Part shown: piece by piece, positions 24,081-32,237 of the stretch
Position numbering within the stretch: position 1 is the stretch's first letter
How the letters are laid out: each line of letters starts with the position of its first letter
Origin: Oligoflexales bacterium
GTDB lineage: Bacteria; Myxococcota_A; UBA9042; DTJE01
Length of the DNA stretch: 42,985 bases
Direction: 5' to 3'
Assembly: GCA_012840965.1 (NCBI GenBank)
Contig: DUVQ01000084.1
Location: forward strand, 1-42,985
Position numbers and translations under genes: made by a program
Notes under the pieces: model-generated
Seen by the model: the letters and a program-made list of their open reading frames with translations, nothing else
Told to the model about the DNA's origin: nothing
The model's database searches: none

Positions 24081-25439
24081 CTATTCTTCAACCGCCAGAA
24101 CGTTGAACTCAGTACGACGGTTTTCAGCACGTCCCTTAGAGGTGCGGTTGTCAGCGACAGGCCTGTCTGGACCGTATCCAACAGCCTCCAGACGATCCGC
24201 CGCGACGCCCTTGCTGATCAGGTAGTCGCGAACTGACTCAGCGCGAGCCTGGGACAGTGTTTTGTTCTTTTCATACTTACCGGTACTGTCAGTATGGCCT
24301 TCAATGCGCAGACGCAGGTCCGTGAACTCCATCAGGACTTTCACCGCTTCGTCCAGCACCTTGTTGGAAGATGCGTGGATCTTGGCGCTGCCAGTGGCGA
24401 ACTTGATGCCCTTGATTGCACCGGTAAATTTCTTGGCCTTTTCAGGCAGACAACCGTCGTGGGATTTCAGACCACGAATCTCGGGGCATTTATCGTCGAT
24501 GTCTGGCACACCATCGCCATCGCTGTCAGGACAGCCCTTGAGGGACTTCGGACCAGCAACGTCTGGGCAGCGGTCATCGATATCTGGCACACCATCGCCA
24601 TCACTGTCAGGACAACCCTTGAGGGCTGGGAGACCGGCGGCGTCAGGGCAGCGGTCGTCCTTGTCCGGAATACCGTCGCCATCACGGTCGGGGCACCCCT
24701 TAGTCGCACGAGGCCCCTTTTCGTCCGGACATTCGTCCTCAGAATCGATGATCCCATCGCCATCCCTATCAGGGCAGCCCTTGGTTTCGATAGTACCTGG
24801 CTCATCAGGACATGCGTCTTCTTCGTCTGGCACGCCATCGCCATCACGGTCAGCGGGCTTAGGCTCAGGCTTCTCAACTCCCCACACAAAGAAGTCAAGA
24901 CCAAGAAGTATTTCAATGATGTGAGCACCACCCTTGGTCAAACCGTCAGTAATGGCGTCACGAATATCCAGGCGCAGGGCCATCCAAGGGGTAACCAGCC
25001 CGCGAACACCAATTCCGATCAAGCCCCTGGGGTCCGTGTCCTTGCCCAGATCTGCGCTAAAGTTGGTGTAGCCACCAAACCCAGCAGAAACAAAGGGCGA
25101 CCAATTGCTCTTGAGGAAGTGATAAAGCACCTGAATGTCGTATGACATTGCATGGTTGGTTGCCGTAGCGCTCTTGATTGGCACATAGGCGAATCCAGCT
25201 TCGATTGCCAACTGGGGCAAGATGTGGCCACCCACCCTGAAACCAACGTCGCCGTTGAAACGAGTTGTGGGCAGACCATTTTCCTTGTGGCCAATGTCCC
25301 AGTCATTAGTCCTGATGTAGGCTCCACCATACACGCCCACATAAACTGCAGGACTTGGAAACTCCGCCGCGGCAGGTGATGGAGCCATGACGGCAGCCAC
25401 CATCAAAACGCCGAGCACTCCACTGAGCAAGCGTTTCAT
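24081..25439 (-). CDS. OmpA-family outer-membrane protein with thrombospondin type 3 repeats
   Basis: A 452-residue outer-membrane protein. Signal peptide 1-25 (ending AAA); residues 26-187 look like an eight-stranded beta-barrel with alternating aromatic strands; a short Pro-rich hinge follows. Residues 197-330 hold five TSP3 calcium-binding repeats of the D-x-D-G-D-G-x-x-D-x-x-D type, each closed by a cysteine pair. Residues about 335-450 are the OmpA peptidoglycan-binding domain, with GHTDSTG (Asp384) and LSQARA (Arg399) as the diaminopimelate-binding pair. It should tether the outer membrane to peptidoglycan, with calcium stiffening the linker. The ATG has CAGGAGG upstream, with a good promoter at 25525-25553 and a terminator after the stop, so it is a monocistronic unit, probably highly expressed. 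Confidence 0.94.
   Translation of the reverse strand: MKRLLSGVLGVLMVAAVMAPSPAAAEFPSPAVYVGVYGGAYIRTNDWDIGHKENGLPTTRFNGDVGFRVGGHILPQLAIEAGFAYVPIKSATATNHAMSYDIQVLYHFLKSNWSPFVSAGFGGYTNFSADLGKDTDPRGLIGIGVRGLVTPWMALRLDIRDAITDGLTKGGAHIIEILLGLDFFVWGVEKPEPKPADRDGDGVPDEEDACPDEPGTIETKGCPDRDGDGIIDSEDECPDEKGPRATKGCPDRDGDGIPDKDDRCPDAAGLPALKGCPDSDGDGVPDIDDRCPDVAGPKSLKGCPDSDGDGVPDIDDKCPEIRGLKSHDGCLPEKAKKFTGAIKGIKFATGSAKIHASSNKVLDEAVKVLMEFTDLRLRIEGHTDSTGKYEKNKTLSQARAESVRDYLISKGVAADRLEAVGYGPDRPVADNRTSKGRAENRRTEFNVLAVEE
24450..24851. repeat. tandem DNA repeats encoding five TSP3 modules
   Basis: Units of about 75-80 bp inside the OmpA-like gene encode the calcium-binding modules. The two near 24490-24640 are the most alike at DNA level (shared stretches such as CTGGCACACCATCGCCATC), suggesting recent duplication or gene conversion. 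Confidence 0.8.
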
Positions 25440-25524
25440 AAAAACCTCCTGAAATTGAACATACCTTCAACACACATTCGACCTGTCCTCGCGATAATAG
25501 CCCGCTTAAAATCGAGTACGGGCA

Positions 25525-25553
25525 AGTATAAGAATTTCTAAAACTGATGTAAA
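25525..25553 (-). promoter_or_regulatory. sigma70-type promoter of the OmpA/TSP3 gene
   Basis: On the minus strand TTTACA (25553-25548) and TATACT (25530-25525) are exactly 17 bp apart. Transcription would start near 25518, giving a leader of about 78 nt. Confidence 0.6.
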
Positions 25554-25650
25554 GCAACAGGCCTAAAAATCGAAAATAGTTGCTGGATTGCCCCCTAAAA
25601 CAGGCCCAAAAAATCGGAGCTAACAATCTGATTTTTGGTGAAATCAAAAC

Positions 25651-25677
25651 TTGACACGTAGCTTTGAGGTGTGTCAA
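25651..25677 (+). promoter_or_regulatory. inverted repeat TTGACAC-N13-GTGTCAA, possible operator
   Basis: A perfect 7-bp inverted repeat with 13 bp between arms, 36 bp upstream of the lipoprotein start at 25713. The left arm contains a consensus -35 (TTGACA), but the matching -10 is poor. No regulator is suggested by the neighbours. Confidence 0.3.
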
Positions 25678-25712
25678 AGTCGGCCCATCATTTAACCAGA
25701 GTGGAGGAATCC

Positions 25713-26051
25713 ATGTTTAAATTCTCTTTAGTCATGGTGACTTGCGCGACGATGGGGATATTGGTTTGTTGTGCGAAGGACTACGGCGGAGACTACTGCA
25801 AAAAGCTCAACACCTGTACTAGTCAGGTTGGGGAGCCCATAGATGTGTCTGAATGCACAAAGAAGACTAACGCCGTGATTGATTTTGCTCACGCCTTTGG
25901 CTGTGGCGATTTCGTTGAGGCCTATTCTGCCTGCCTTGAGACAGTTTCATGCGACGACCTGTACGAGTCGCTTGAGACCGAGGAGGACCCCTTGAAGTGT
26001 CGTGCGAAAGGCTACGCCCTTGATCAGTGTTTAGATGACCAGGTAGACTAG
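25713..26051 (+). CDS. small Cys-rich putative lipoprotein, unknown
   Basis: A 112-residue protein I do not recognise. An N-terminal hydrophobic segment ends in a Cys pair (19-20) that could serve as the lipidation site. The mature part contains eight cysteines in pairs spaced for helix-hairpin disulfides (CKKLNTC, CTKK, GCGD, CLETVSC, CRAK, QCLDD) and is acidic. GGAGG 4 nt upstream fixes the ATG at 25713. It is transcribed alone between the divergent OmpA gene and the convergent sugar operon. Small helical-Cys lipoproteins of this style are frequent in Myxococcota-like genomes (general knowledge, not checked). Confidence 0.75.
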   Translation: MFKFSLVMVTCATMGILVCCAKDYGGDYCKKLNTCTSQVGEPIDVSECTKKTNAVIDFAHAFGCGDFVEAYSACLETVSCDDLYESLETEEDPLKCRAKGYALDQCLDDQVD

Positions 26052-26061
26052 TGGGCGGGCT

Positions 26062-26080
26062 CCAGCACTCAAGATGCTGG
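26062..26080. terminator. short hairpin between convergent genes
   Basis: CCAGCA (26062-26067) pairs with TGCTGG (26075-26080) around a 7-nt loop in a 48-bp convergent gap. There is no U tract on either strand, so it is only a candidate bidirectional terminator. Confidence 0.3.
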
Positions 26081-26099
26081 CCTCTCTATTGCGTCCAGC

Positions 26100-27209
26100 T
26101 CAAAAAAGCTCCGAAATCGCATTGCAGATTCTGTCCAATTGTTCCTTTGTCAGCTCTGGGAAGATTGGCAGGGCCAACACTGACTCGCTTGCGTGCTGTG
26201 CTTGAGGACAGTGGTCGTCCGGGGTATTTTGAAAGCATGGCTGCTTGTGTAGTGGTTTTGGATAGTAGATTTCAGTTCCAATACCAGCATCCGACAGACG
26301 CCTTCGAAGCTCATCACGCCTGCCTGGTACTTTGATCACGTACTGATGATAAACATGTTTGTTTCCAGCCACTTCTGTCGGCAGTTCTATCCCATCGATG
26401 CCTTGTAAACTGGCGCTATAATAGCTTGCATGTTCCCTTCGTGCCTTTGTCCAAGAATCCAAATAGTTAAGCTTTACTGACAAGGCCGCGGCCTGAATGG
26501 CGTCCAGGCGAAAATTTCCACCCACAAGCACGTGGTTATATTTGGGGCTAGAACCATGATTTCGCAATTGGATCAAGCGATTATACAGATTGGGGTCCTG
26601 ACAGGTGACCAAACCGCCATCCCCAATGCCGCCTAGGTTCTTGGTCGGGAAAAAGGAAAAACAGCCAATATCACCAATGGCACCAGCGTTTCCAGCCTCG
26701 CAAGACGCACCTATGGCTTGAGCGGCATCTTCAATCACAAATATGCCGTGTTTGCGTGCAATCGCGACTATGGAAGTCATGTCAGCACACTGGCCAAACA
26801 GATGAACTGGAATAACCGCCTTGGTCGCGCTTGTTATGGCGGCCGAAACGGCCGCTGGGTCCATGTTAAAGGTCGCAGGATCAATATCGACGAACACCGG
26901 AGTTGCCCCAACTCTAACTACCGAGCCAACGGTCGCAAAAAAGCTGAAGTCAGGAACTATCACCTCATCGCCTGGGCCAATTCCAAGGGCCATCAAAGCA
27001 ATCAGCAAGGCATCTGTCCCAGAAGAAACTCCCATTGCAAACGGCACGTTACAATAGGCTTCACATGCGGATTCAAAGTTTTTTACAGTGGGCCCAAGGA
27101 TAAACTGTTGGGAGCGCAAAACTGATAACACAGCCGCCTCAAGAGGCTGTTTTACCGTTTCATATTGAGCACCTAGGTCAATAAATGGAATTGGCTGCTG
27201 TTCCTTCAT
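26100..27209 (-). CDS. wbpE: DegT/DnrJ/EryC1-family aminotransferase, WbpE-like
   Basis: A PLP-dependent sugar aminotransferase of 369 residues, predicted to aminate the 3-keto group of the UDP-GlcNAcA derivative made by the upstream oxidoreductase. Motifs: SSGTDALLIAL (phosphate binding), EDAAQAIGA (Asp161, PLP ring nitrogen), FSFFPTKNLGG with the Schiff-base Lys190, GGNFRLDAIQAA and YHQYVIK. It is the last gene of the operon, 8 bp after wbpD. Other DegT enzymes use different keto-sugars; the assignment to WbpE rests on the complete wbpABDE set around it. Confidence 0.9.
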   Translation of the reverse strand: MKEQQPIPFIDLGAQYETVKQPLEAAVLSVLRSQQFILGPTVKNFESACEAYCNVPFAMGVSSGTDALLIALMALGIGPGDEVIVPDFSFFATVGSVVRVGATPVFVDIDPATFNMDPAAVSAAITSATKAVIPVHLFGQCADMTSIVAIARKHGIFVIEDAAQAIGASCEAGNAGAIGDIGCFSFFPTKNLGGIGDGGLVTCQDPNLYNRLIQLRNHGSSPKYNHVLVGGNFRLDAIQAAALSVKLNYLDSWTKARREHASYYSASLQGIDGIELPTEVAGNKHVYHQYVIKVPGRRDELRRRLSDAGIGTEIYYPKPLHKQPCFQNTPDDHCPQAQHASESVLALPIFPELTKEQLDRICNAISELF

Positions 27210-27217
27210 TGGCTTTC

Positions 27218-27826
27218 TTACACCTGTATTATCTTTTCGCTTGAGACCTGCTGGTATTTTGCCCCACAGTCCTCACATTTTGCGGTGTTGGACTGAAACG
27301 AGAGTCTGGCCCCACACTGGCACACCCAGCCCATCAATCGTGCTGGATTGCCGGCAACTAGGGCGTATGCAGGCACATCTTTGGTCACGACCGAGCCTGC
27401 TGCCACAAAACACGACTCTCCAAGTTCATGGCCACAAATGATAACGGCCCCAGCTCCAATCGAGGCGTGCCTTCTGACGATAGTTTTCGCGAACAACTGG
27501 CGTCGTGAAATGGCCGCCCGCGGAAGCGGATTTGACAGATTGGTAAAAACCATAAAAGGCCCACAAAAAACGTGGTCTTCAAGCTCTACCCCATCATAAA
27601 CACTGACGTTGTTTTGGATTTTGCACCCATTTCCAATAACGGCCGTTGAGGCAACAAAAACGTTTTGCCCCAAAACACAGTTGCTTCCGATCTTGGCCCC
27701 AGCTGACACATGGCAAAAGTGCCAGATCTTGGTGCCGGCCCCAATTTGCGGGTCTATGTAACCATTAAGGTCATTTTCTCCATCAATTACAGCACTTTCA
27801 TGGGCCATATAGGGGCGCTTAATCAT
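27218..27826 (-). CDS. wbpD: hexapeptide-repeat N-acetyltransferase, WbpD/WlbB-like, with C-terminal zinc ribbon
   Basis: A 202-residue left-handed beta-helix acetyltransferase (residues about 25-165 show the [LIV]GxxxxI turns: IGAGTKIWHFCHV, IGSNCVLGQNVFV, IGAGAVIICGHELGES, VTKDVPAYALVAGNPARLMGW). It should acetylate the 3-amino group of UDP-GlcNAc3NA using acetyl-CoA. The C-terminal tail has a four-Cys ribbon (CQC...CEDC). The ATG overlaps the upstream stop in an ATGA junction, so the two genes are translationally coupled. Confidence 0.9.
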   Translation of the reverse strand: MIKRPYMAHESAVIDGENDLNGYIDPQIGAGTKIWHFCHVSAGAKIGSNCVLGQNVFVASTAVIGNGCKIQNNVSVYDGVELEDHVFCGPFMVFTNLSNPLPRAAISRRQLFAKTIVRRHASIGAGAVIICGHELGESCFVAAGSVVTKDVPAYALVAGNPARLMGWVCQCGARLSFQSNTAKCEDCGAKYQQVSSEKIIQV

Positions 27827-28812
27827 TGGTCTACCCTTTCTGCCTCAACAGCGTCAACGATGCTTGGGTGTTTGGAAAACCAGTCAACAAACTTGGGAAT
27901 TCCAACATCCAAAGAGATGCCAGTCCGATGCCCAGTCAGCTCAAAGAGGCGGTCACAAGACGACCAAGTCGAAGACACATCACCAGCCTGCATCGGCATG
28001 GGATTCAAGATCGGCTGGCTACCTGTAACCCTTGATAACACCTCAATTAATCGGGCCAGCGGCTCACTGCGTCCAGAGCCCACATTGACTGACAAAGCAC
28101 CTGTCAAAGGCACTTCCATCAAACGAACGATCCCCTGAACCACATCGTCAACATATGTGAAATCGCGCTGCATTTGGCCGTTGTTATACAAAGAGACAGG
28201 CTGACCACGCAGCATCTGACCTGTAAAAGTCCATACCGCCATATCAGGCCGACCATAAGGGCCATACACCGTAAAAAAGCGCATACCCACAGATGGCAAA
28301 CCAAACTGGCTGGCGTATGAATAAGCCATCAATTCATTGGCCCTTTTAGTTGCCGCATAAAAACTGACAGGCTGGTCAGCACGCTCAGCCTCAGAACGCT
28401 GCCCATCACCTTCCCCATAGACACTGGAAGATGATGCGTACAGTAACCGCGGCACACTGTTTAACCGAGCCGCCTGCAAAACGTTTGTAAAGGCCTCAAC
28501 GTTGTTTTTGACATAAATTCCAGGATTTTCAGCCGAGTAACGAACTCCAGTTTGGGCCGCCAAATGAATAATCACATCAGGACGCACCTGCGCAACCAAG
28601 TCTTCAAAGACACCATGGTCAGCCAAGTCAAGCTTGTGAAACACAAAATCGGCACTTTTTTGCAGGGCTTCCAACCTAGCGTGTTTTAACGAAGGGAAAA
28701 AAAGAGGCCCTAGGTTATCAACCCCAACGACCTTGTGACCCAAGGACATCAAACGCACGCAGGCGTGAAACCCAACAAAGCCAGCAGCTCCAGTTATGAC
28801 AACTGTCCCCAT
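27823..28812 (-). CDS. NAD-dependent nucleotide-sugar epimerase (UDP-glucuronate 4-epimerase type)
   Basis: An extended short-chain dehydrogenase of 329 residues: GAAGFVG (8-14) binds NAD, HLAAQTGVRYS, SSSSVYG and the YxxxK pair Tyr152/Lys156 are catalytic, and RFFTVYGPYGRPDMA and QMQRDFTYVDD are typical of CapI/WbpP-like 4-epimerases. Placed between wbpA and wbpD, it may epimerise C4 of an intermediate or the final UDP-diacetamido-uronic acid, turning the gluco into a galacto form. It could also serve another sugar. The ATG at 28812 has GGGG/TAAGG upstream; an open extension to 28875 overlaps the previous gene. Confidence 0.88.
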   Translation of the reverse strand: MGTVVITGAAGFVGFHACVRLMSLGHKVVGVDNLGPLFFPSLKHARLEALQKSADFVFHKLDLADHGVFEDLVAQVRPDVIIHLAAQTGVRYSAENPGIYVKNNVEAFTNVLQAARLNSVPRLLYASSSSVYGEGDGQRSEAERADQPVSFYAATKRANELMAYSYASQFGLPSVGMRFFTVYGPYGRPDMAVWTFTGQMLRGQPVSLYNNGQMQRDFTYVDDVVQGIVRLMEVPLTGALSVNVGSGRSEPLARLIEVLSRVTGSQPILNPMPMQAGDVSSTWSSCDRLFELTGHRTGISLDVGIPKFVDWFSKHPSIVDAVEAERVDQ

Positions 28813-28822
28813 CCTTACCCCA

Positions 28823-30103
28823 TCATGCCTTGACCACTTTTTCGTGGGCCTTGCGATAAACGCCCCTGGTATCAACGATCAGTTTTGCCTTTTTAAGCAA
28901 ATCATCCCAATCGATGACGTCGTGATCGGTGGCTATCAAGACCGCATCAAAGTCACCGGCTTGTTCCAAAGGAACGCTGACACGCCCTGTAAAGTGGCTG
29001 AATTCACGGGATTTTGGGACAACTGGAATGAACGGATCGTGATAACTGACCTTGACCCCTTCAGCCTCTAAAAGCTCCATCAGCTTGTACGTGGTGGACT
29101 CTCGGGCGTCGTCCACGTTCTTTTTGTAGGCAAGCCCCACAACCAAGATGCTCGACCCAGCCAGCCCCATCCCACGGCGGGAAAACGCCTGCATCGTCCG
29201 TTCGACTACCCAGTGTGGCATCGAACGGTTGACCTCGCCGGCCGTTTCGATAAACCGCGATACAACGTCGTATTCGCGGGCCTTCCAGGCCAGGTAAAAG
29301 GGGTCGATTGGGATGCAGTGACCACCCAGGCCAGGTCCCGGAACAAACTTCATGAATCCAAATGGTTTGGTCGATGCCGCGTCAATGACATCCCAAACAT
29401 CTATGCCCATCTTGGTAAAAACAATCTTGAGCTCATTAACCAAGGCGATATTTACCGCCCTGAAGGTGTTTTCCAGGATCTTGGCGGCCTCTGCCACCCT
29501 AGTGCCAGCCACAGGCACCACAACATCCACCGCGGCGCTGTACAACTTGGAGGCCATCTCCAAGGCCCTAGCGTCGTCGGCTCCAACCACCTTTGGGATG
29601 GTGCGCGTACGAAAATTGGGATTATTCGGGTCCTCTCGTTCTGGTGAATACGCCAACCAAAAATCGCGATTGGCAACTAGCCCGCCAGATTCCAGGATGG
29701 GCCTCATCACCTCGTCAGTCGTGCCTGGATATGTGGTTGATTCAAGCACTATCAACTGCCCAGGTCGCAAAAACGGGACGATGTCCTCGCAGGACTGCTG
29801 TACAAAGGTCATGTCAGGTTCGCGGTTGATAGTCAAAGGTGTGGGCACGCAGATCAGCAAGGCATCACACTCGGAAACCCAGGCAAAATCAGTGGTAACC
29901 GTGAAGCCACTGGCCAGCATCTGTGAAATCACTTCGTTAGGTATGTGGGCGATATATGAGCGGCCGCACTCAAGCAGCGCTACCTTTTCAGCGTCGGTAT
30001 CAAGGCCTATAACCTTAAAGCCGCTGTCAACAAAGGCCCTAGCTAGTGGCAACCCCACGTATCCAAGCCCCAAAACCCCAACAGTTTTCGTCTTATCAAG
30101 CAC
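28823..30103 (-). CDS. wbpA: UDP-N-acetylglucosamine 6-dehydrogenase (WbpA family)
   Basis: A 426-residue UDP-glucose/GDP-mannose dehydrogenase family enzyme, predicted to oxidise UDP-GlcNAc to UDP-GlcNAcA with NAD. N-terminal GLGYVGLPL (12-20) binds NAD; VPTPL, ESTTYPGTTDEV and SPERE follow; the catalytic cysteine is Cys263 in GLGGHCIPIDPFYL; the C-terminal domain has VVGLAYKKNVDDARES. The sequence is closer in pattern to WbpA/WecC enzymes than to UDP-glucose dehydrogenases. The GTG start at 30103 overlaps the wbpB end by 8 bp. Confidence 0.92.
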   Translation of the reverse strand: MLDKTKTVGVLGLGYVGLPLARAFVDSGFKVIGLDTDAEKVALLECGRSYIAHIPNEVISQMLASGFTVTTDFAWVSECDALLICVPTPLTINREPDMTFVQQSCEDIVPFLRPGQLIVLESTTYPGTTDEVMRPILESGGLVANRDFWLAYSPEREDPNNPNFRTRTIPKVVGADDARALEMASKLYSAAVDVVVPVAGTRVAEAAKILENTFRAVNIALVNELKIVFTKMGIDVWDVIDAASTKPFGFMKFVPGPGLGGHCIPIDPFYLAWKAREYDVVSRFIETAGEVNRSMPHWVVERTMQAFSRRGMGLAGSSILVVGLAYKKNVDDARESTTYKLMELLEAEGVKVSYHDPFIPVVPKSREFSHFTGRVSVPLEQAGDFDAVLIATDHDVIDWDDLLKKAKLIVDTRGVYRKAHEKVVKA

Positions 30104-31133
30104 CGTCAGACACCCCCACAGGCTTTCTTGTAAAGGCCGACTGATAGATAGCCAAGATCAGCTCAAGCGACTTTCGCCCAGCGGTTCCATTAATAAAATC
30201 AGTGGTTTTACCTTCAAGAACATCGATTACATTACGATAAAAGCCAGTATGCCCATGGCCATAAACAGATGTTGGATAATAACCAGATTCAGCCACTAGC
30301 TTGTCTTCGTCCTCATAGCCTTCAAAGTCCCAGCGTTCAATCCGGTTCAAGGCCACCCCGCCGATCTTGACGGTCCCACGCTCCCCAAGAATGGTGATGG
30401 AACCTTCAAGGTTTTTTGGATGAACCAGCATCGTCACGTTGATGGTTCCGATAGCTCCATTTTGGAAGCGCAGAATCGCGGCGCCAGTATCCTCGGCCTC
30501 AATATTGCGAGCCAGCGTTCCAGTTAAGGCTTGAACCTCGGCCACGTCACCAGCCAGCCACTGCACCAAGTCGACGTAGTGAGAGGCCTGATTCATGAAC
30601 GCGCCGCCATCTAATTCCAAGGTTCCGCGCCAAGAGGCTTGGTCGTAATACTCCTGAGGCCTTGACCAAAAAACGTTAACTTGAACAAAGTGGATCTTGC
30701 CAAAACGACCTTTATCTATCGCTTGTTTTAACAAAGTCACGGTGGGATTTAGACGATTTTGAAGCACCGTAAACAACTGCACGTTGTTTTCCCTGCAGGC
30801 CTTAATCATCGCGTCAACAGGCTCAAGGGCGATCCCCATGGGTTTTTCCGTCACCACATGAAAGCCAGCGTTGGCAGCAGCAAGCCCTTGATATGGATGC
30901 AGACCTGAGGGGGTACAAATACTTACAACATCGAACCCACCGCTTTTAAGCATCTGGTCGTAGTCGGAAAACCACGCGACTTCTGTGGCAGCCCGAATCT
31001 TGGAGGCAGCGGATTTTGCACGCTCAGGGATCACATCACAAACAGCGACAACTTGGGCGTCGTCATGGTAACCAAGGGCCTCAAGGTGATAACCAGAAAT
31101 TCGGCCACAACCCACGAGACCAAAGCGGACCAT
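30096..31133 (-). CDS. wbpB: Gfo/Idh/MocA-family oxidoreductase, WbpB/WlbA-like
   Basis: A 345-residue NAD-dependent dehydrogenase, predicted to oxidise the 3-hydroxyl of UDP-GlcNAcA before transamination. N-terminal GLVGCGRISGYH binds NAD; the family catalytic EKP triad is at 96-98; GGAFMNQASHYVDLVQWL carries the conserved His of the second domain. In this family's WlbA members the NADH is regenerated with 2-oxoglutarate. It follows tatA by 21 bp, with a GGGGG ribosome site before its ATG. Confidence 0.9.
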   Translation of the reverse strand: MVRFGLVGCGRISGYHLEALGYHDDAQVVAVCDVIPERAKSAASKIRAATEVAWFSDYDQMLKSGGFDVVSICTPSGLHPYQGLAAANAGFHVVTEKPMGIALEPVDAMIKACRENNVQLFTVLQNRLNPTVTLLKQAIDKGRFGKIHFVQVNVFWSRPQEYYDQASWRGTLELDGGAFMNQASHYVDLVQWLAGDVAEVQALTGTLARNIEAEDTGAAILRFQNGAIGTINVTMLVHPKNLEGSITILGERGTVKIGGVALNRIERWDFEGYEDEDKLVAESGYYPTSVYGHGHTGFYRNVIDVLEGKTTDFINGTAGRKSLELILAIYQSAFTRKPVGVSDGA

Positions 31134-31154
31134 ATTGCCCCCAACTTAGCTAAA

Positions 31155-31505
31155 TCATGCACGAAAAACGATGCGTTTCACCGAAACAAGAGGGATCTTA
31201 CCCGTGGAATTTTCATCCTGAATGGTCGCCCAAACCTGGTCAACTTGGACCAAGGTCGCCCCCTGCTCGACCCCCACTTCCAGGGTCCCATCAGGGAGCA
31301 AGCGAATCTGTTTACCCAAGCCTGTCTTCAATTGCGCCACAATCTCTGGCGAAGCGGCCTCGTCCTCGTCACCCTTAAGCCCCTTTTTAAACTCCCTGAT
31401 GCCCTTACCAAGACCACCAAGCGCCGAAGGAATGCGCCGAGCCCCAAAAAGCAACAGCACAACCAGCAAAATCAACAAAAGTTCTTGAGTACCGATGCCA
31501 AACAT
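31155..31505 (-). CDS. tatA: TatA/TatB-type twin-arginine translocase subunit with an unusual C-terminal domain
   Basis: A 116-residue protein. The N-terminus (MFGIGTQELLLILLVVLLLFGARRIP) is the TatA membrane helix followed by the FGxxxxP hinge, and LGGLGKGIREFKKGLKG is the TatA amphipathic helix. Normal TatA then has a short disordered tail; here residues about 55-116 look like a folded beta-rich module (LLPDGTLEVGVEQGATLVQVD, IPLVSVKRIVFRA). Its role is unknown. It is the first gene of the sugar operon, with its own promoter candidate. TatB cannot be excluded, but the Glu at residue 8 of TatB-like proteins is also present in many TatA. Confidence 0.87.
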   Translation of the reverse strand: MFGIGTQELLLILLVVLLLFGARRIPSALGGLGKGIREFKKGLKGDEDEAASPEIVAQLKTGLGKQIRLLPDGTLEVGVEQGATLVQVDQVWATIQDENSTGKIPLVSVKRIVFRA

Positions 31506-31532
31506 CCGGAACCCCACACAAAAACCCACAAC

Positions 31533-31560
31533 ATTGTACAGCCATTACAACTTAGCGCAA
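31533..31560 (-). promoter_or_regulatory. possible promoter of the tatA-wbp operon
   Basis: On the minus strand TTGCGC (31560-31555) and TACAAT (31538-31533) are 16 bp apart, giving a leader of about 20 nt before the tatA ATG. The rest of the 297-bp gap (31506-31802) holds no gene I can support; an open frame without a start ends in MARWFSVRYLVEQEEMQ across the next gene's start. Confidence 0.4.
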
Positions 31561-31802
31561 AGCGAAACGCCCAGCCACCCCACCAGCAGTGCGTATTATT
31601 CTCGACATAATTTGTGTTGACTAAATCCCAGCGATCTGGCCCAATAACAGACAATGCCTGATTCTTAGAGACGAGGAGGAGACGCGTCCAGGGTCTACTT
31701 CAAGCTCAAGTCGGATTATGGGCGGTTCACACCTGAAACGTCGATTGCAAGGATGGCACGCTGGTTTTCGGTTCGATACTTGGTTGAACAGGAGGAGATG
31801 CA

Positions 31803-32207
31803 ATGTCAAGAACATGGAAGGTAGCAGCAGGAACGGAGCAGCGTATTGCGCGCAAGGTAGCCGATCACGGCTCTCAAATTAGAGCCGGTTCGACAATCGC
31901 CAACATGACGATTGTCCGAGCCCAGGGCATGGGGTATCCCTCGGGAATGTCAGATATGCCGGTCACATCCCCAGTAGACGGCCGTATCCTGTACTGGCCA
32001 GGAATGGACGTCGGTGTAGTTGTCAGGGATGGCGAAGCAGTGTTCTCGATCTTTTCCGACCAGGAGTGGGATGACCTTCGTGAGGCGCTCGGCTCTGAAA
32101 TACGTTCCAAGATGTCTTCTTGGCCAGTAAGGCTCACGCGGCAAGAGTTCGAAGCTGCGATAAGCGCACTTAACCAGCTCACCATCATGAAGCTTTTCGG
32201 AAGGTAA
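31803..32207 (+). CDS. hypothetical protein, possible lipoyl/biotinyl-like fold
   Basis: A 134-residue cytoplasmic protein I do not recognise. The centre, VTSPVDGRILYWPGMDVGVVVRDGEAVFSIF, resembles the SPxxGxI...V.DG..V..GE turn of biotinyl/lipoyl-type hammerheads, but there is no modifiable Lys. The C-terminal third is helical (SDQEWDDLREALG, RLTRQEFEAAISALNQL). AGGAGG 8 nt before the ATG supports the start. Codon use (more G/C at third positions) differs from the flanking envelope genes and matches rhuM, so it may have arrived with that patch. Confidence 0.6.
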   Translation: MSRTWKVAAGTEQRIARKVADHGSQIRAGSTIANMTIVRAQGMGYPSGMSDMPVTSPVDGRILYWPGMDVGVVVRDGEAVFSIFSDQEWDDLREALGSEIRSKMSSWPVRLTRQEFEAAISALNQLTIMKLFGR

Positions 32208-32237
32208 CGGTGACCTACTCCAGCGGCAACACCCAAC

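Noticed and set aside
25609-25636. AAAAATC...GATTTTT inverted repeat considered as a terminator
   Set aside because: The stem is only A/T-rich and weak, and no gene ends immediately before it.
29352-30299. 315-codon plus-strand open frame antisense to wbpA/wbpB
   Set aside because: The minus-strand genes show full catalytic motifs; the antisense translation is Ser/Thr-rich with no recognisable domain.
31770-31778. GGTTCGATA, resembling a tRNA T-loop
   Set aside because: No acceptor stem, anticodon arm or CCA end can be drawn around it.
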